64,000 nt of DNA from PALSA-612 sp035652235 (GCA_035652235.1 DASREE010000008.1:186001-250000); one strand, 5' to 3'. Counted from the first letter of the stretch, positions 39,162 through 48,011 are shown. A program made the numbers and translations. Notes: generated by a model not told the origin, from the sequence alone.

Positions 39162-39973
39162 GGGATCGCTCCCCGCGGGCTGGTCGAGAGCGGCGTGATC
39201 TCCGCTTTCGGCCAGCGCTCGCCGAGCTCGGCGGCGCAGGAGCCGGCGGCGTCGGGCCGCGCCCAGACGATCACGGTCGGCCCCGACCCGGACAGGGTGG
39301 CGCCGAGCGCGGTCGGAGGGAGCTCAGCCCGCACGTCGGCGAGGAACGCCGACCGGTACGGCTCGTGCAGGCGGTCGGCGAGGGCGGCCGCGAACAGCTC
39401 CTCGGAGCCTGTGGCGAGCGCGGCCCCGAGGAGCGCCGCACGGCCGGCGCTGAAGGCGGCGTCCTCGTGCGGCACGCTGATCGGCAGCGAGGCGCGCGAG
39501 GCGCTCGTGCTCGTCTCCTCGCCCCGCGGCCTGACGGCGATCGGGCAGGCGGGGACCGAGTCGGCGACGCGCGCGATGCGCCCATCCCAGGTCAGGCACG
39601 CTCCGCCGACGAGCGCGGCCGCCAGGTTGTCGGGATGGCCCTCGAGCGGCAGTCCCTCCGCCAGGAGCGCCTCGGCGTCCGGCTCGACGCCCGCCGCGAG
39701 CGCGCCTGCGACCAGACCGAGCGCGATGACGGCGGCCGACGAGCCGAGCCCGCTTGCCCGCGGCACCCGGTAGGTGAACTCGAACCTCCTGCCTTCGAGC
39801 GGCGCGAGGCGGGCGAAGGCGGCGATGCCGAGATGGTGCGCGTCGGCCGTCGGCACGTCGGGGTCCTCGACCACCTCGAGCTCGTTCCACAGGTCGAGCG
39901 CGACGCCGGCGCAGTCGAACCCCGCGCCGACGTTCGCGGTCGTCGCTGGCGCGCGGACGTGGATCGAGCTCAT
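39158..39973 (-). CDS. thrB: Homoserine kinase
   Basis: 271 residues; ATG 39973 overlaps the thrC stop (ATGA). GHMP kinase: VRAPATTANVGAGFDCAGVALDLWNEL, ATP loop PRASGLGSSAAVIALG, EGHPDNLAAALVGG, and motif 3 GATLSGSGPTVIVWA. Produces O-phosphohomoserine for ThrC. Confidence 0.96.
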   Translation of the reverse strand: MSSIHVRAPATTANVGAGFDCAGVALDLWNELEVVEDPDVPTADAHHLGIAAFARLAPLEGRRFEFTYRVPRASGLGSSAAVIALGLVAGALAAGVEPDAEALLAEGLPLEGHPDNLAAALVGGACLTWDGRIARVADSVPACPIAVRPRGEETSTSASRASLPISVPHEDAAFSAGRAALLGAALATGSEELFAAALADRLHEPYRSAFLADVRAELPPTALGATLSGSGPTVIVWARPDAAGSCAAELGERWPKAEITPLSTSPRGAIP

Positions 39974-40968
39974 TCGCCCGGGGGGAAGGGGTCGCTGGCC
40001 GCGGCGATCGCGTCGAAGTCTGCGTCCACCTGCACGGGCGAGTCCGTCTCGCGCGCCGCCGTGTCGGGGTCCTTCAGGCCGTGGCCGGTGATGACGCAGA
40101 CGACCCGCGTGCCGCGGTCGAGGCCCGCGCCGGCAAGCCCGGCGATGCCCGCGGCCGATGCCGGCTCGCAGAAGACGCCCTCGCGGCCGAGCGCGCGCCA
40201 CGCGTCGAGGAGCTCGCTGTCGGAGACGGCGCGGACGGCGCCGCCCGACGCGCGCACCGCCGCCTCGACGTGCTCGGCGTGCGCCGGCTGGGCGATGCGG
40301 ATGGCGGAGCCGACCGTGCCGCGCCGGTCGGCGGCGGCGACCGCCAGGATGCGGGGCAGCCCGGCGCCGGCTTCCAGGAAGCCGAGGTGGTACGCCCGCG
40401 TGTTGCCGCCGCCGCCGTAGGGGAGCGCGAGCACGTCCGGCGGCGCTCCCAACTCGTCGAGGAGCTCGAACGCCGCCGTCTTCTGCCCCTCGAGCCGGTA
40501 CGGGTTGAGCGAGTTGACGAGCGCGTAGCCGCCGTCGTCGCCGAGCCTCAGCGCGGCGCGCAGCGTCTGGTCGAAGGAGCCGCGAACCTCGACGACCCGC
40601 GCGCCGAGCGCGCGCGCCTGCGCGAGCTTGCCGACCGCGACCGCGCCGGCCGGGACGAGCACGACCGCGCGCACGCCTGCGCGGGCCGCGTAGGCGGCCG
40701 CCGACGCGGCGGTGTTCCCGGTGGAGGCACAGACGACCGCTGCGGCGCCGTCCTCCACTGCCTTGGGCACCGCCACGGCCATCCCGCGGTCCTTGAAGCT
40801 GCCGGTCGGGTTGGCCGACTCGAGCTTCAGCCACAGGTCGAGGCCGAGCTCCTCGGAGAGCCGCGGCGCCCGCAGCAGGGGCGTGGAACCCTCCCCCAGC
40901 GAGACGACGGGCGTCGCATCGGAGACGGGCAGCCGGTCGCGGAAGCGCTCGATCAGCGGGACGGACAT
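39970..40968 (-). CDS. thrC: Threonine synthase (canonical, thr cluster)
   Basis: 332 residues from ATG 40968, preceded by GGGGGG. PLP fold-type II: TPLLRAPRLSEELG, LKLESANPTGSFKDRGMAVAV (PLP-lysine), CASTGNTAASAAAYAA, PYGGGGNTRAYHLGF and CVITGHGLKDPD. Placed hom-thrC-thrB, so this is the housekeeping enzyme; the riboswitch-controlled paralogue is at 29287. The gap to hom holds repeat copy C, which may provide an internal promoter. Confidence 0.95.
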   Translation of the reverse strand: MSVPLIERFRDRLPVSDATPVVSLGEGSTPLLRAPRLSEELGLDLWLKLESANPTGSFKDRGMAVAVPKAVEDGAAAVVCASTGNTAASAAAYAARAGVRAVVLVPAGAVAVGKLAQARALGARVVEVRGSFDQTLRAALRLGDDGGYALVNSLNPYRLEGQKTAAFELLDELGAPPDVLALPYGGGGNTRAYHLGFLEAGAGLPRILAVAAADRRGTVGSAIRIAQPAHAEHVEAAVRASGGAVRAVSDSELLDAWRALGREGVFCEPASAAGIAGLAGAGLDRGTRVVCVITGHGLKDPDTAARETDSPVQVDADFDAIAAASDPFPPGE

Positions 40969-40994
40969 CCCCCCATCCTGCCGCGCGCGGACAC

Positions 40995-41116
40995 GACGAG
41001 CGCCCGTACCCCCACCCAGGGCGGGGTGTCGTCCCTCCGCCCTCGGCGGCGACGATAGCGGGGGAAGCCGCACGCCGGGGTGCCGATTTCGTGCCGAAAG
41101 GCGCCGCTGCGCGCGG
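40995..41116 (-). repeat. Dispersed intergenic element, copy C (between hom and thrC, same direction)
   Basis: Minus strand: CCGCGCGC (41116-41109), N3, GGCGCC, N3, CGGCAC (41096-41091), N5, CGGCAC (41085-41080), 22 bp, TATCGT (41057-41052), then CCCCGCCCTGGGTGGGGG near 41020-41003. Shares GCTATCGTCG and the downstream palindrome with copy A. Ends ~30 bp before the thrC ATG. Confidence 0.75.
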
Positions 41117-41185
41117 CTTCCCCGGCCGGCGGCCTCCGCAGCCGGCGCCGTCCGTGCTCACCGTGCGCCCGCGCCCGCCTCGCGC

Positions 41186-42496
41186 TCATGCCCAGCCCAG
41201 ACCGGGGACGCCGCGGTCCGAGATGACGGCGAGGGCCGTCGGCCGCTGCCGCGTCCCGTCGAGCGCCGCGATCTCGTCGAGCGCCGCCTCGAGCGCGTCC
41301 GAGCGGCACTCGTGCAGCACCACGTGCAGGGAGGCGGCGCCCTCGCCCGTCTCGTGCTGCACGAGCCGCGCCACCGAGACCTCGTGCTCGGCGAAGCGCC
41401 GCGCCACCTCGGCGAGCACGCCGGGCCGGTCGTCGACCTCGACGTGCACGTAGTACGGGGAGACGACGTCGCCGAGCGGCAGCCGCTCGAGCCGGCGCCA
41501 GCAGGCGTCGTTCTGCAGGAACCCCGTCCCCTGCGTGCCGATGACGCTGATCATGTCCGAGACGACCGCGGACGCCGTCTCGACTCCCCCGGCACCGGGC
41601 CCTTCGAGCGTGATTTCGCGGATCGCGTCCCCCTGCAGCATGACCGCGTTGAACGGGCCCTCGACGCCCGCGAGCGGATGGTGCCGGTCGACGAGCGCCG
41701 GCTGCACGCGAACGTCGTAGCGACCGTCGACGAGCGTGGCCGTGCCGACCAGGCGCAGGGTCATGTTCAGCTCCTGCGCCGCGCGCATGTGCACGCTGGA
41801 CAGCCCCTCGATGCCGGTATGGGCGACGTCGGCGAGCTCGACGCGGGTGCCGAACGCGACCGTCGCGAGGATGGCCATCTTCGCTGCCGCGTCCGCGCCG
41901 GACACGTCCTCCGTGGGGTCGGCCTCCGCGTAGCCGAGCCGCTGCGCCTCGGCGAGCGCGTCGGCGTACTCGGCGCCCCGCTCCATCTGCGTGAGGATGA
42001 AGTTCGTCGTCCCGTTCACGATCCCGAGCACGCGGTGGACGCGCGAGAAGGAGAGCGACTCGCGCAGCACCTTGATCACCGGAATCGCCGCGCACACGCT
42101 CGCCTCGAAACGCAGCTGCACGCCCGCCTGCGAGGCGGCGGCGAAGAGCTCCGCGCCGCGGCGGGCGATCAGCTGCTTGTTCGCCGACACGACCGGGCGC
42201 CCGGAGCGGAGCAGCTCGAGGACGTAGTCGTAGGTCGGCTCGACTCCGCCCATCACCTCCGCCACGACCGCCACCTGCGGGTCGGCTGCGAGCTCCGCGA
42301 AGTCGGTTGTGAGGATGGCCGGGTCGGGGAGGAAGGCGCGCTCGGCCCCGAGGTCGCGCACGAGCGCGCGCACGACGCGCAGCCGGTGGCCGGTCGCCCG
42401 CTCGATCTCGTCCGCGTTCTGGACGAGCAGCCGGTTGACGGCCGACCCCACCGTCCCGTAGCCGAGCAGCCCGACGGGGACGTCGATCGAGCTCAC
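41186..42496 (-). CDS. hom: Homoserine dehydrogenase with ACT domain
   Basis: 436 residues from GTG 42496. NAD(P) domain VGLLGYGTVGSAVNRLL; VVSANKQLIARRG; catalytic domain VNGTTNFILTQM, AEADPTEDVSGADAAAKMAILA, GIEGLSSVHMRAAQELN. A C-terminal ACT domain (~350-430, VHVEVDDRPGVLAEVARRFAEHEVSVARLVQHE) gives threonine feedback. No aspartokinase is fused or in the window. Confidence 0.96.
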   Translation of the reverse strand: MSSIDVPVGLLGYGTVGSAVNRLLVQNADEIERATGHRLRVVRALVRDLGAERAFLPDPAILTTDFAELAADPQVAVVAEVMGGVEPTYDYVLELLRSGRPVVSANKQLIARRGAELFAAASQAGVQLRFEASVCAAIPVIKVLRESLSFSRVHRVLGIVNGTTNFILTQMERGAEYADALAEAQRLGYAEADPTEDVSGADAAAKMAILATVAFGTRVELADVAHTGIEGLSSVHMRAAQELNMTLRLVGTATLVDGRYDVRVQPALVDRHHPLAGVEGPFNAVMLQGDAIREITLEGPGAGGVETASAVVSDMISVIGTQGTGFLQNDACWRRLERLPLGDVVSPYYVHVEVDDRPGVLAEVARRFAEHEVSVARLVQHETGEGAASLHVVLHECRSDALEAALDEIAALDGTRQRPTALAVISDRGVPGLGWA

Positions 42497-42539
42497 CGGC
42501 CGGCGCTCCGTGCACGGGGACGCGGCAGCGGGGCGGCGC

Positions 42540-43538
42540 TCAAGCGGGCTCCCCGCTGGGCGCCTCCCGGTGCATGAGCGCGCGCAGCTCGGCGCCCACC
42601 CGCTCGATGCGCTCCGACGCTGCCCGCTCGCGTAGCTCGCGGAGGTGCGGCTCGCCCTGCTCCATCTCGCCGATCCACTCCTGCGCGAAGCCGCCCTCGC
42701 GGATGTCCGCGAGCAGCCGCCGCATGTTCTCGCGCACGTGCTCGTCGATCACACGCGGCCCGCGCGTCAGGTCGCCGTACTCGGCCGTGTCCGAGATCGA
42801 GTAGCGCATGCCGGCCAGGCCACCCTCGTAGATGAGATCGACGATCAGCTTCAGCTCGTGCAGGCACTCGTAGTAGGCGATCTCGGGCTGGTAGCCAGCC
42901 TCGACGAGCGTCTCGAAGCCGAGCCGGATGAGCTCCGTGACGCCGCCGCACAGCACGGCCTGCTCGCCGAACAGGTCGGTCTCCGTCTCTTCCATGAACG
43001 TCGTCTCGAGCATCCCGGCCCGACCGGCGCCGATCGCCGCCCCGTACGCGAGCGCGAGCTCGCGTGCGCGGCCGCTCGCGTCCTGGGCGACCGCGACGAG
43101 CGCCGGCGTACCGTAGCCCTCCGTGAAGATCCGGCGCACGATGTGGCCCGGTCCCTTGGGCGCGACCATGATCACGTCGTGGCCCGCCGCCGGAGCGATG
43201 CGCCCGTAGTGGACGTTGAACCCGTGTGCGAAGAGGACGGCGGCGCCCGGCTCGAGGTTCGGCTCGATCTCCTCCTTCCACACCCGCGGCTGCACCTGGT
43301 CGGGCAGGAGGATGGAGACGAGCCGCGCGCCGCGGACCGCCTCGGGCACGGTGCGCACGGTCAGCCCGTCCTGCTCGGCCCGGGCCCAGGAGGGGCTTCC
43401 CTCGCGCAGGCCGACCTCGACGCGGACGCCAGAGTCGCGCAGGTTCAGGGCGTGGGCGTGGCCCTGGCTGCCGTAGCCGATGACCGCGACCTTGCCCGAG
43501 AGCAGGCCGAGGTCGCCTTCGCGGTGGACTGTCGCCAT
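42540..43538 (-). CDS. ilvC: Ketol-acid reductoisomerase, class I
   Basis: 332 residues from ATG 43538 (AAAGGA upstream). Rossmann motif VAVIGYGSQGHAHALNLRDSG; FAHGFNVHYGRI; VAPKGPGHIVRR; catalytic Asp/Glu in EETETDLFGEQAVLCGG and YYECLHELKLIVDLIYEGG. The 83-bp gap upstream shows no gene. Acts after IlvBN in Val/Ile synthesis. Confidence 0.97.
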   Translation of the reverse strand: MATVHREGDLGLLSGKVAVIGYGSQGHAHALNLRDSGVRVEVGLREGSPSWARAEQDGLTVRTVPEAVRGARLVSILLPDQVQPRVWKEEIEPNLEPGAAVLFAHGFNVHYGRIAPAAGHDVIMVAPKGPGHIVRRIFTEGYGTPALVAVAQDASGRARELALAYGAAIGAGRAGMLETTFMEETETDLFGEQAVLCGGVTELIRLGFETLVEAGYQPEIAYYECLHELKLIVDLIYEGGLAGMRYSISDTAEYGDLTRGPRVIDEHVRENMRRLLADIREGGFAQEWIGEMEQGEPHLRELRERAASERIERVGAELRALMHREAPSGEPA

Positions 43539-43621
43539 CTGTCCGTTCCTTTCTCTCTCGACTGAGCAGGGATTCTCGCCGCCGGCGGGCCTCGCTGCGC
43601 CGGTCCCGGGCGCGCCGCCGG

Positions 43622-44137
43622 TCAGCGCAGCACGTGCTGGCGGCGCTTGATGCCCTTGCGGTCCGAGGCGCGGGTGAGGCCGATGCGGCCCGTGCGCACG
43701 AGCTCCTTGACGCCGTGCGGCCGGACGAGCTCCTCGAAGGAGTCGATCTCCTCCGGCGTGCCGGCGATCTCGAACACGAGCGCCTCCGGCCCGACGTCGG
43801 CGACGCGTGCGTGGAAGACGTCCGACAGCGCGAGCAGCTCGGCCCGCCGCTCGGGCGGCGCCGCGACCTTGATCAGCGCCAGCTCGCGCTCGATCGACTC
43901 GCCCGGCACGAGCTCGGCCACGCGCAGGACGTTGACGAGCTTGTGCATCTGCTTCTCGATCTGCTCGAGCGGGTGCTGCTCGCAGTCGACCCGCAGCGTG
44001 ACGCGGGAGACATCGTGCCGCTCCGTCGTGCCCACCGCGAGCGAGTCGATGTTGTAGCCGCGCCGCGCGAACATGCTGACGATGCGCAGGAGCGCGCCGG
44101 GCTTGTTCTCGAGCAGCGCCGAGATCGTGTGCCTCAC
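43622..44137 (-). CDS. ilvN: Acetolactate synthase small (regulatory) subunit
   Basis: 171 residues from GTG 44137, overlapping the ilvB stop. ACT domain at the N-terminus (HTISALLENKPGALLRIVSMFARRGYNIDSLAVGTTE) followed by the ALS_ss C domain (ELALIKVAAPPERRAELLALSDVFHARV). Confers valine inhibition on IlvB. Confidence 0.96.
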   Translation of the reverse strand: MRHTISALLENKPGALLRIVSMFARRGYNIDSLAVGTTERHDVSRVTLRVDCEQHPLEQIEKQMHKLVNVLRVAELVPGESIERELALIKVAAPPERRAELLALSDVFHARVADVGPEALVFEIAGTPEEIDSFEELVRPHGVKELVRTGRIGLTRASDRKGIKRRQHVLR

Positions 44138-45888
44138 CTCGCCACCCCCTTCCCCTCGGCCCCCCGGCCGGCGGCGGAGGCCGCGGCGTCCCCGGAGTAC
44201 TCGATCAGGTCGAGCGCGGCCGCTCCCGCCGGGATCATCGGGAAGCACTGCTCGCGCGGGTCGACGCGGCAGTCGACGACCGCCGTCCGCCCGAGCGACA
44301 GCGCCTCGGCGAGCGCCGGCTCGAGCTCCTCCTCGGAGGACACGGTGAAGCCGGCCGCGCCGTACGCCTCGGCGAGCGCCGCGTAGTCGGGCACCTGGTG
44401 GGTGAGCTGCACGTGGGAGAGCCGGTCGTCGAAGAAGAGGTTCTGCCACTGCTGCACCATGCCGAGGTAGCCGTTGTTGATCAGGCAGACGACGATCGGC
44501 AGGTCCTCGAGCGTCGCCGTGGCCAGCTCCTGGCAGGTCATCTGGAAGCAGCCGTCGCCGTCCACGCAGACGACGGTCGCGTCCGGCCGCGCCGCCTTGG
44601 CGCCGATCGCGGCCGGGAGGCCGTAGCCCATCGTGCCGAGCCCGCCCGAGGTGATGAACGTGCGCGGATGCTCGCACACGAGGTACTGCATCGCCCACAT
44701 CTGGTGCTGGCCGACGCCCGTCGTCCAGACGATGTCGTCGCGGCCGGCGGTCATGTCGCGCAGCGTCTCCAGCACGGTCTGCGGCTTGAGCAGGTCGCCC
44801 GTCTGGTCGTAGCGGAGCGGGAACTCCTCCCGCCAGTCGGCGAGCTGGGCGAGCCAGGCGTCGGTCCGCGGCGCCGAGCCGCGCTTCGCGAGCTCGGCGG
44901 CGATGCCGCCGAGGACCTCGTCGAGCGGGCCGACGACCGGGATGTCGGCGGCGCGCAGCTTGCCGATCTCGGCCGAGTCGATGTCGAGGTGGATCACGGT
45001 CGCGCCCTGCGCGAACGCCGACAGCTTGCCGGTGACGCGGTCGTCGAAGCGGGCGCCGGCCGCGACGAGCAGGTCGCACTTGTTCATCGCCCAGTTCGAC
45101 CACTTCGGCCCGTGCATCCCCGGCCAGCCGAAGAACAGCTCGTGCGTCTCCGGGAACGCCCCCTTCGCCATCAGCGTCGTCACCACCGGCGCGCGCGCCG
45201 TCTCTGCGAGCTCGAGCAGCTGGGCGCTCGCGTTCGCGTTGAGAACGCCGCCGCCGACGTACAGCACCGGCCGCTCGGCCGCGGCGATCGCCTCGGCGGC
45301 CGCCGCCAGCTGACGCGGATGGGCCCGCCGCGGCGGGCGCCAGCCGGGCAGGTCCGGCTCCGCCGGGTAGGCGAAGTCGAGCTCCGCCTCCTGCACGTCG
45401 CGCGGGATGTCGACCAGCACCGGGCCGCAGCGGCCGGTGCGGGCGACGTGGAACGCGGCCTTGAGCACGTGCGGGATGTCCCTCACGTCCTGGACGAGCC
45501 ACGAGTGCTTGACGATCGGGATGGTCACGCCGACGATGTCGCACTCCTGGAAGGCGTCGGTTCCGATCAGCTGCGAACGCACCTGCCCGGTGATGCAGAC
45601 GAGCGGCGTGGAGTCCATCCACGCGTCCGCGATCGGCGTGACGAGGTTGGTCGCGCCCGGGCCGGAGGTGGCGACGGCGACGCCGACCCGGCCGGACGCC
45701 CGCGCGTAGCCCTCGGCCATGTGGCCGGCGCCCTGCTCGTGCCGCGCCAACACGTGCCGGACCGTCGTCCCGCGGGCGAAGGCATCGTACAGGGGGAGGA
45801 TGGCCCCGCCGGGGATGCCGAAGACGACCTCGACGCCCTCGGCCTCGAGCGAGCGGAGCACGGCGTCGGCGCCGTTCATGCGGCTCAT
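44134..45888 (-). CDS. ilvB: Acetolactate synthase large subunit
   Basis: 584 residues from ATG 45888, overlapping the upstream gene (ATGA). ThDP enzyme: VFGIPGGAILPLYDA with the ThDP-activating Glu in RHEQGAGHMAEGYARASG, TSGPGATNLVTPIADAWMDS, and the ThDP/Mg motif GDGCFQMTCQELATA...NNGYLGMVQQWQ. The Gln/Trp residues of the herbicide site are present. First committed step for Val/Leu/Ile. Confidence 0.97.
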   Translation of the reverse strand: MSRMNGADAVLRSLEAEGVEVVFGIPGGAILPLYDAFARGTTVRHVLARHEQGAGHMAEGYARASGRVGVAVATSGPGATNLVTPIADAWMDSTPLVCITGQVRSQLIGTDAFQECDIVGVTIPIVKHSWLVQDVRDIPHVLKAAFHVARTGRCGPVLVDIPRDVQEAELDFAYPAEPDLPGWRPPRRAHPRQLAAAAEAIAAAERPVLYVGGGVLNANASAQLLELAETARAPVVTTLMAKGAFPETHELFFGWPGMHGPKWSNWAMNKCDLLVAAGARFDDRVTGKLSAFAQGATVIHLDIDSAEIGKLRAADIPVVGPLDEVLGGIAAELAKRGSAPRTDAWLAQLADWREEFPLRYDQTGDLLKPQTVLETLRDMTAGRDDIVWTTGVGQHQMWAMQYLVCEHPRTFITSGGLGTMGYGLPAAIGAKAARPDATVVCVDGDGCFQMTCQELATATLEDLPIVVCLINNGYLGMVQQWQNLFFDDRLSHVQLTHQVPDYAALAEAYGAAGFTVSSEEELEPALAEALSLGRTAVVDCRVDPREQCFPMIPAGAAALDLIEYSGDAAASAAGRGAEGKGVAR

Positions 45889-46820
45889 GCCAGCGCCTCC
45901 GGCACGAACTCCGCGCCGCGGTGCGACACGGGCAGCAGCCGGAGCACGGCGTCCGCCAGCTCGCGCGTCGAGGCGGCGAGCGTGCGGCGGACGGAGGCGA
46001 CCGGGTCGGCTCCCACCGACCTCGCCGCGGTCAGCGCGCCGGCGAGCGTCTCCCCGGCGCGCGCCTCGCCCAGCCCTTCTGCGAGCAGGAGCGAGGCGGC
46101 GAGCAGCATCGGGCACGGGTCGACGACGCCGCTTCCGGCCAGCTCGCGGCCGTCCGCCTCGGCCGGAGCGAAGATCGACGGGCCGCTTGCGGCGAGCCGG
46201 CCGCACGCGACCACGCGGCCGTCCCGCTCGAGCAGGGCGGCGACGTCGTCGAGCAGGCGCGACAGCTGCTGCCCGGTGACGAGGACGTCGAAGCGCTGCG
46301 GCTCGAAGGCGAGCGCCTCCAGGCCGTCGCGCACGGACAGGTGCTCGACGTCGACGCCGGCGTGACTGTCGCCGACCTCGTCCGCGAGCGCCGCCCAGGC
46401 GTCGTCGGGGTCGACGGAAGCGAGGCGTCCGCGGCTGCGCCGCGCGACCGCGAACGCGCGCTCGACCGTCCAGCGCTCCGAGTCGGCCCCCGCCGGGCTG
46501 AGCAGCGTGAAGGCGCCCCGACGGTGGACGACGCGCGTCAGCCGGGCGCGCAGGTCGAGCTCCGACTCGACGCCCGCGAGCGCCGGCTCGTCGAGCGCCG
46601 CCACGAGCACGGCGTCCGCCTCGAGGTAGGCCGAGCGCGTCGCCTGCGGCAACGGATGGCCCGACCGCGTCAGCGCCTCGCTGCCGAAGGGGACGTGGAC
46701 GTCCTCGACCACGAAGCCGTGCACGCGCGCGACGGAGTGCAGCGTGCGGCACGCCTCCGCCATCAGCTCCGGCCCGGTGCCGTCGCCGGCCAGGCAGGCG
46801 ACCGAGTGCGTCCTCCTCAT
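45885..46820 (-). CDS. Degenerate isopropylmalate/isocitrate dehydrogenase-like protein
   Basis: 311 residues; ATG 46820 overlaps the leuA stop and its own stop overlaps ilvB. LeuB-family landmarks survive only partly: GDGTGPELMAEA is kept. The catalytic Lys motif (SVDKAN in LeuB) is SVDPDD, and the metal-binding FGDILSD segment is LSRLLDD with Asp replaced by Arg. The substrate Arg block is altered and the NAD motif is lost. It is very likely not a dehydrogenase. Conserved overlap with neighbours suggests it is still translated, perhaps as a regulatory or scaffolding relic. True leuB is at 22627. Confidence 0.75.
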   Translation of the reverse strand: MRRTHSVACLAGDGTGPELMAEACRTLHSVARVHGFVVEDVHVPFGSEALTRSGHPLPQATRSAYLEADAVLVAALDEPALAGVESELDLRARLTRVVHRRGAFTLLSPAGADSERWTVERAFAVARRSRGRLASVDPDDAWAALADEVGDSHAGVDVEHLSVRDGLEALAFEPQRFDVLVTGQQLSRLLDDVAALLERDGRVVACGRLAASGPSIFAPAEADGRELAGSGVVDPCPMLLAASLLLAEGLGEARAGETLAGALTAARSVGADPVASVRRTLAASTRELADAVLRLLPVSHRGAEFVPEALA

Positions 46821-47992
46821 CGAGCCCGCACCTCCCCCGCGCCGCTGCCCGCCGGTGTGGCCTCGAACACGTCGTGCAGGGTGACCGCCTTGCGGGTGTC
46901 GGCCAGCTCCTTGAAGCGCGCGAAGGCACGGTTCAGCTGCTCGCGGTCGAGCTCCACGCCTGCCTCCGCGCACGCGCGCGCGAACGCGTGCCGGCCCGAA
47001 TGCTTGCCGAGCGGCAGCGTCATCGTCAGGCCGAGCTCGGCGGGATCCATGATCTGGTAGGTGGACACGTCCTTGAGGATGCCGTCCTGGTGGATGCCCG
47101 CCTCGTGGGCGAACGCGTTGGCGCCGACGATGGCCTTGTTCCGCTGCACCGCGTAGCCGGTCGTCCGCGAGACGAGCGCGGACGTCCGGCCGATCTCGCC
47201 GACGACGATGCCGGTGTCGACGCCGTACACGTCCCGGCGCACGCGCAGGGCCATGACGATCTCCTCGAGCGCGGCGTTGCCGGCGCGCTCGCCGATCCCG
47301 TTGACGGTGCACTCGATCTGGCCGGCACCCGCCTCGACCCCGGCGAGCGAGTTGGCGACGGCGACGCCGAGGTCGTTGTGGCAGTGGACGGACAGGCAGA
47401 CCCGGTCGAGCTCCGGGCACAGGCGCCGCATCTCGCGCAGGAAGGACGCGTGCTCCGCGGGCAGCGAGTAGCCGACGGTGTCGGGCAGGTTGACGGTCGT
47501 CGCGCCGGCGGCGATCGCCTCGCGGCAGACGCGGGCAAGGAAGTCGGGCTGCGAGCGTGTGGCGTCCTCGGCCGAGAACTCGACCTCGTCCGCCAGCCCG
47601 GCTGCGTACCCGACCGCCCAGCGCGCCTGCTCGACGACCTCGTCCGGCTCCAGACCGAGCTTGCGCTCCATGTGCAGCGGGCTCGTCGCGATGAAGACGT
47701 GCAGCCGCGAGCGCCGAGCGCCGGCGAGCGCCTCCGCCGCCGCGTCGACGTCTTCTTTGCGCGTGCGCGCGAGCGCGGCCACGGTCGCGTGCCTGACGAC
47801 CCTCGCCACCTCGCGCACGCCCTCGAAGTCGCCCGGCGAGGAGATCGCGAAGCCCGCCTCGATCACGTCCACGCCGAGACGCTCGAGCTGCTCCGCGATC
47901 TCAGCCTTCTCGTCCGGCTTGAGCGCGATGCCAGGCGACTGCTCGCCGTCCCGCAGCGTCGTGTCGAAGATCGTGATCCTGCGTCGTGCCAA
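46817..47992 (-). CDS. leuA: 2-isopropylmalate synthase lacking the leucine-regulatory domain
   Basis: 391 residues from TTG 47992, with AGGAGG 6 nt upstream. HMGL-like TIM barrel: TIFDTTLRDGEQSPGIAL, VDVIEAGFAISSPGDFE, LPDTVGYSLPAEH, HCHNDLGVAVANSLAGVEAGA, CTVNGIGERAGNAALEEIV, and the linker AGIHQDGILKDVSTYQIMDP with LGKHSGRHAF. It stops ~120 residues short of normal LeuA, so the C-terminal allosteric domain is missing. A homocitrate or citramalate synthase is possible, but motifs and context favour LeuA. Confidence 0.9.
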   Translation of the reverse strand: MARRRITIFDTTLRDGEQSPGIALKPDEKAEIAEQLERLGVDVIEAGFAISSPGDFEGVREVARVVRHATVAALARTRKEDVDAAAEALAGARRSRLHVFIATSPLHMERKLGLEPDEVVEQARWAVGYAAGLADEVEFSAEDATRSQPDFLARVCREAIAAGATTVNLPDTVGYSLPAEHASFLREMRRLCPELDRVCLSVHCHNDLGVAVANSLAGVEAGAGQIECTVNGIGERAGNAALEEIVMALRVRRDVYGVDTGIVVGEIGRTSALVSRTTGYAVQRNKAIVGANAFAHEAGIHQDGILKDVSTYQIMDPAELGLTMTLPLGKHSGRHAFARACAEAGVELDREQLNRAFARFKELADTRKAVTLHDVFEATPAGSGAGEVRAR

Positions 47993-48011
47993 GGTCGTCC
48001 TCCTCTCGTCG

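Noticed and set aside
45885..46820. Annotating this gene as a second functional leuB
   Set aside because: The catalytic Lys and a metal-binding Asp are replaced and the NAD motif is missing; a full leuB exists at 22627.
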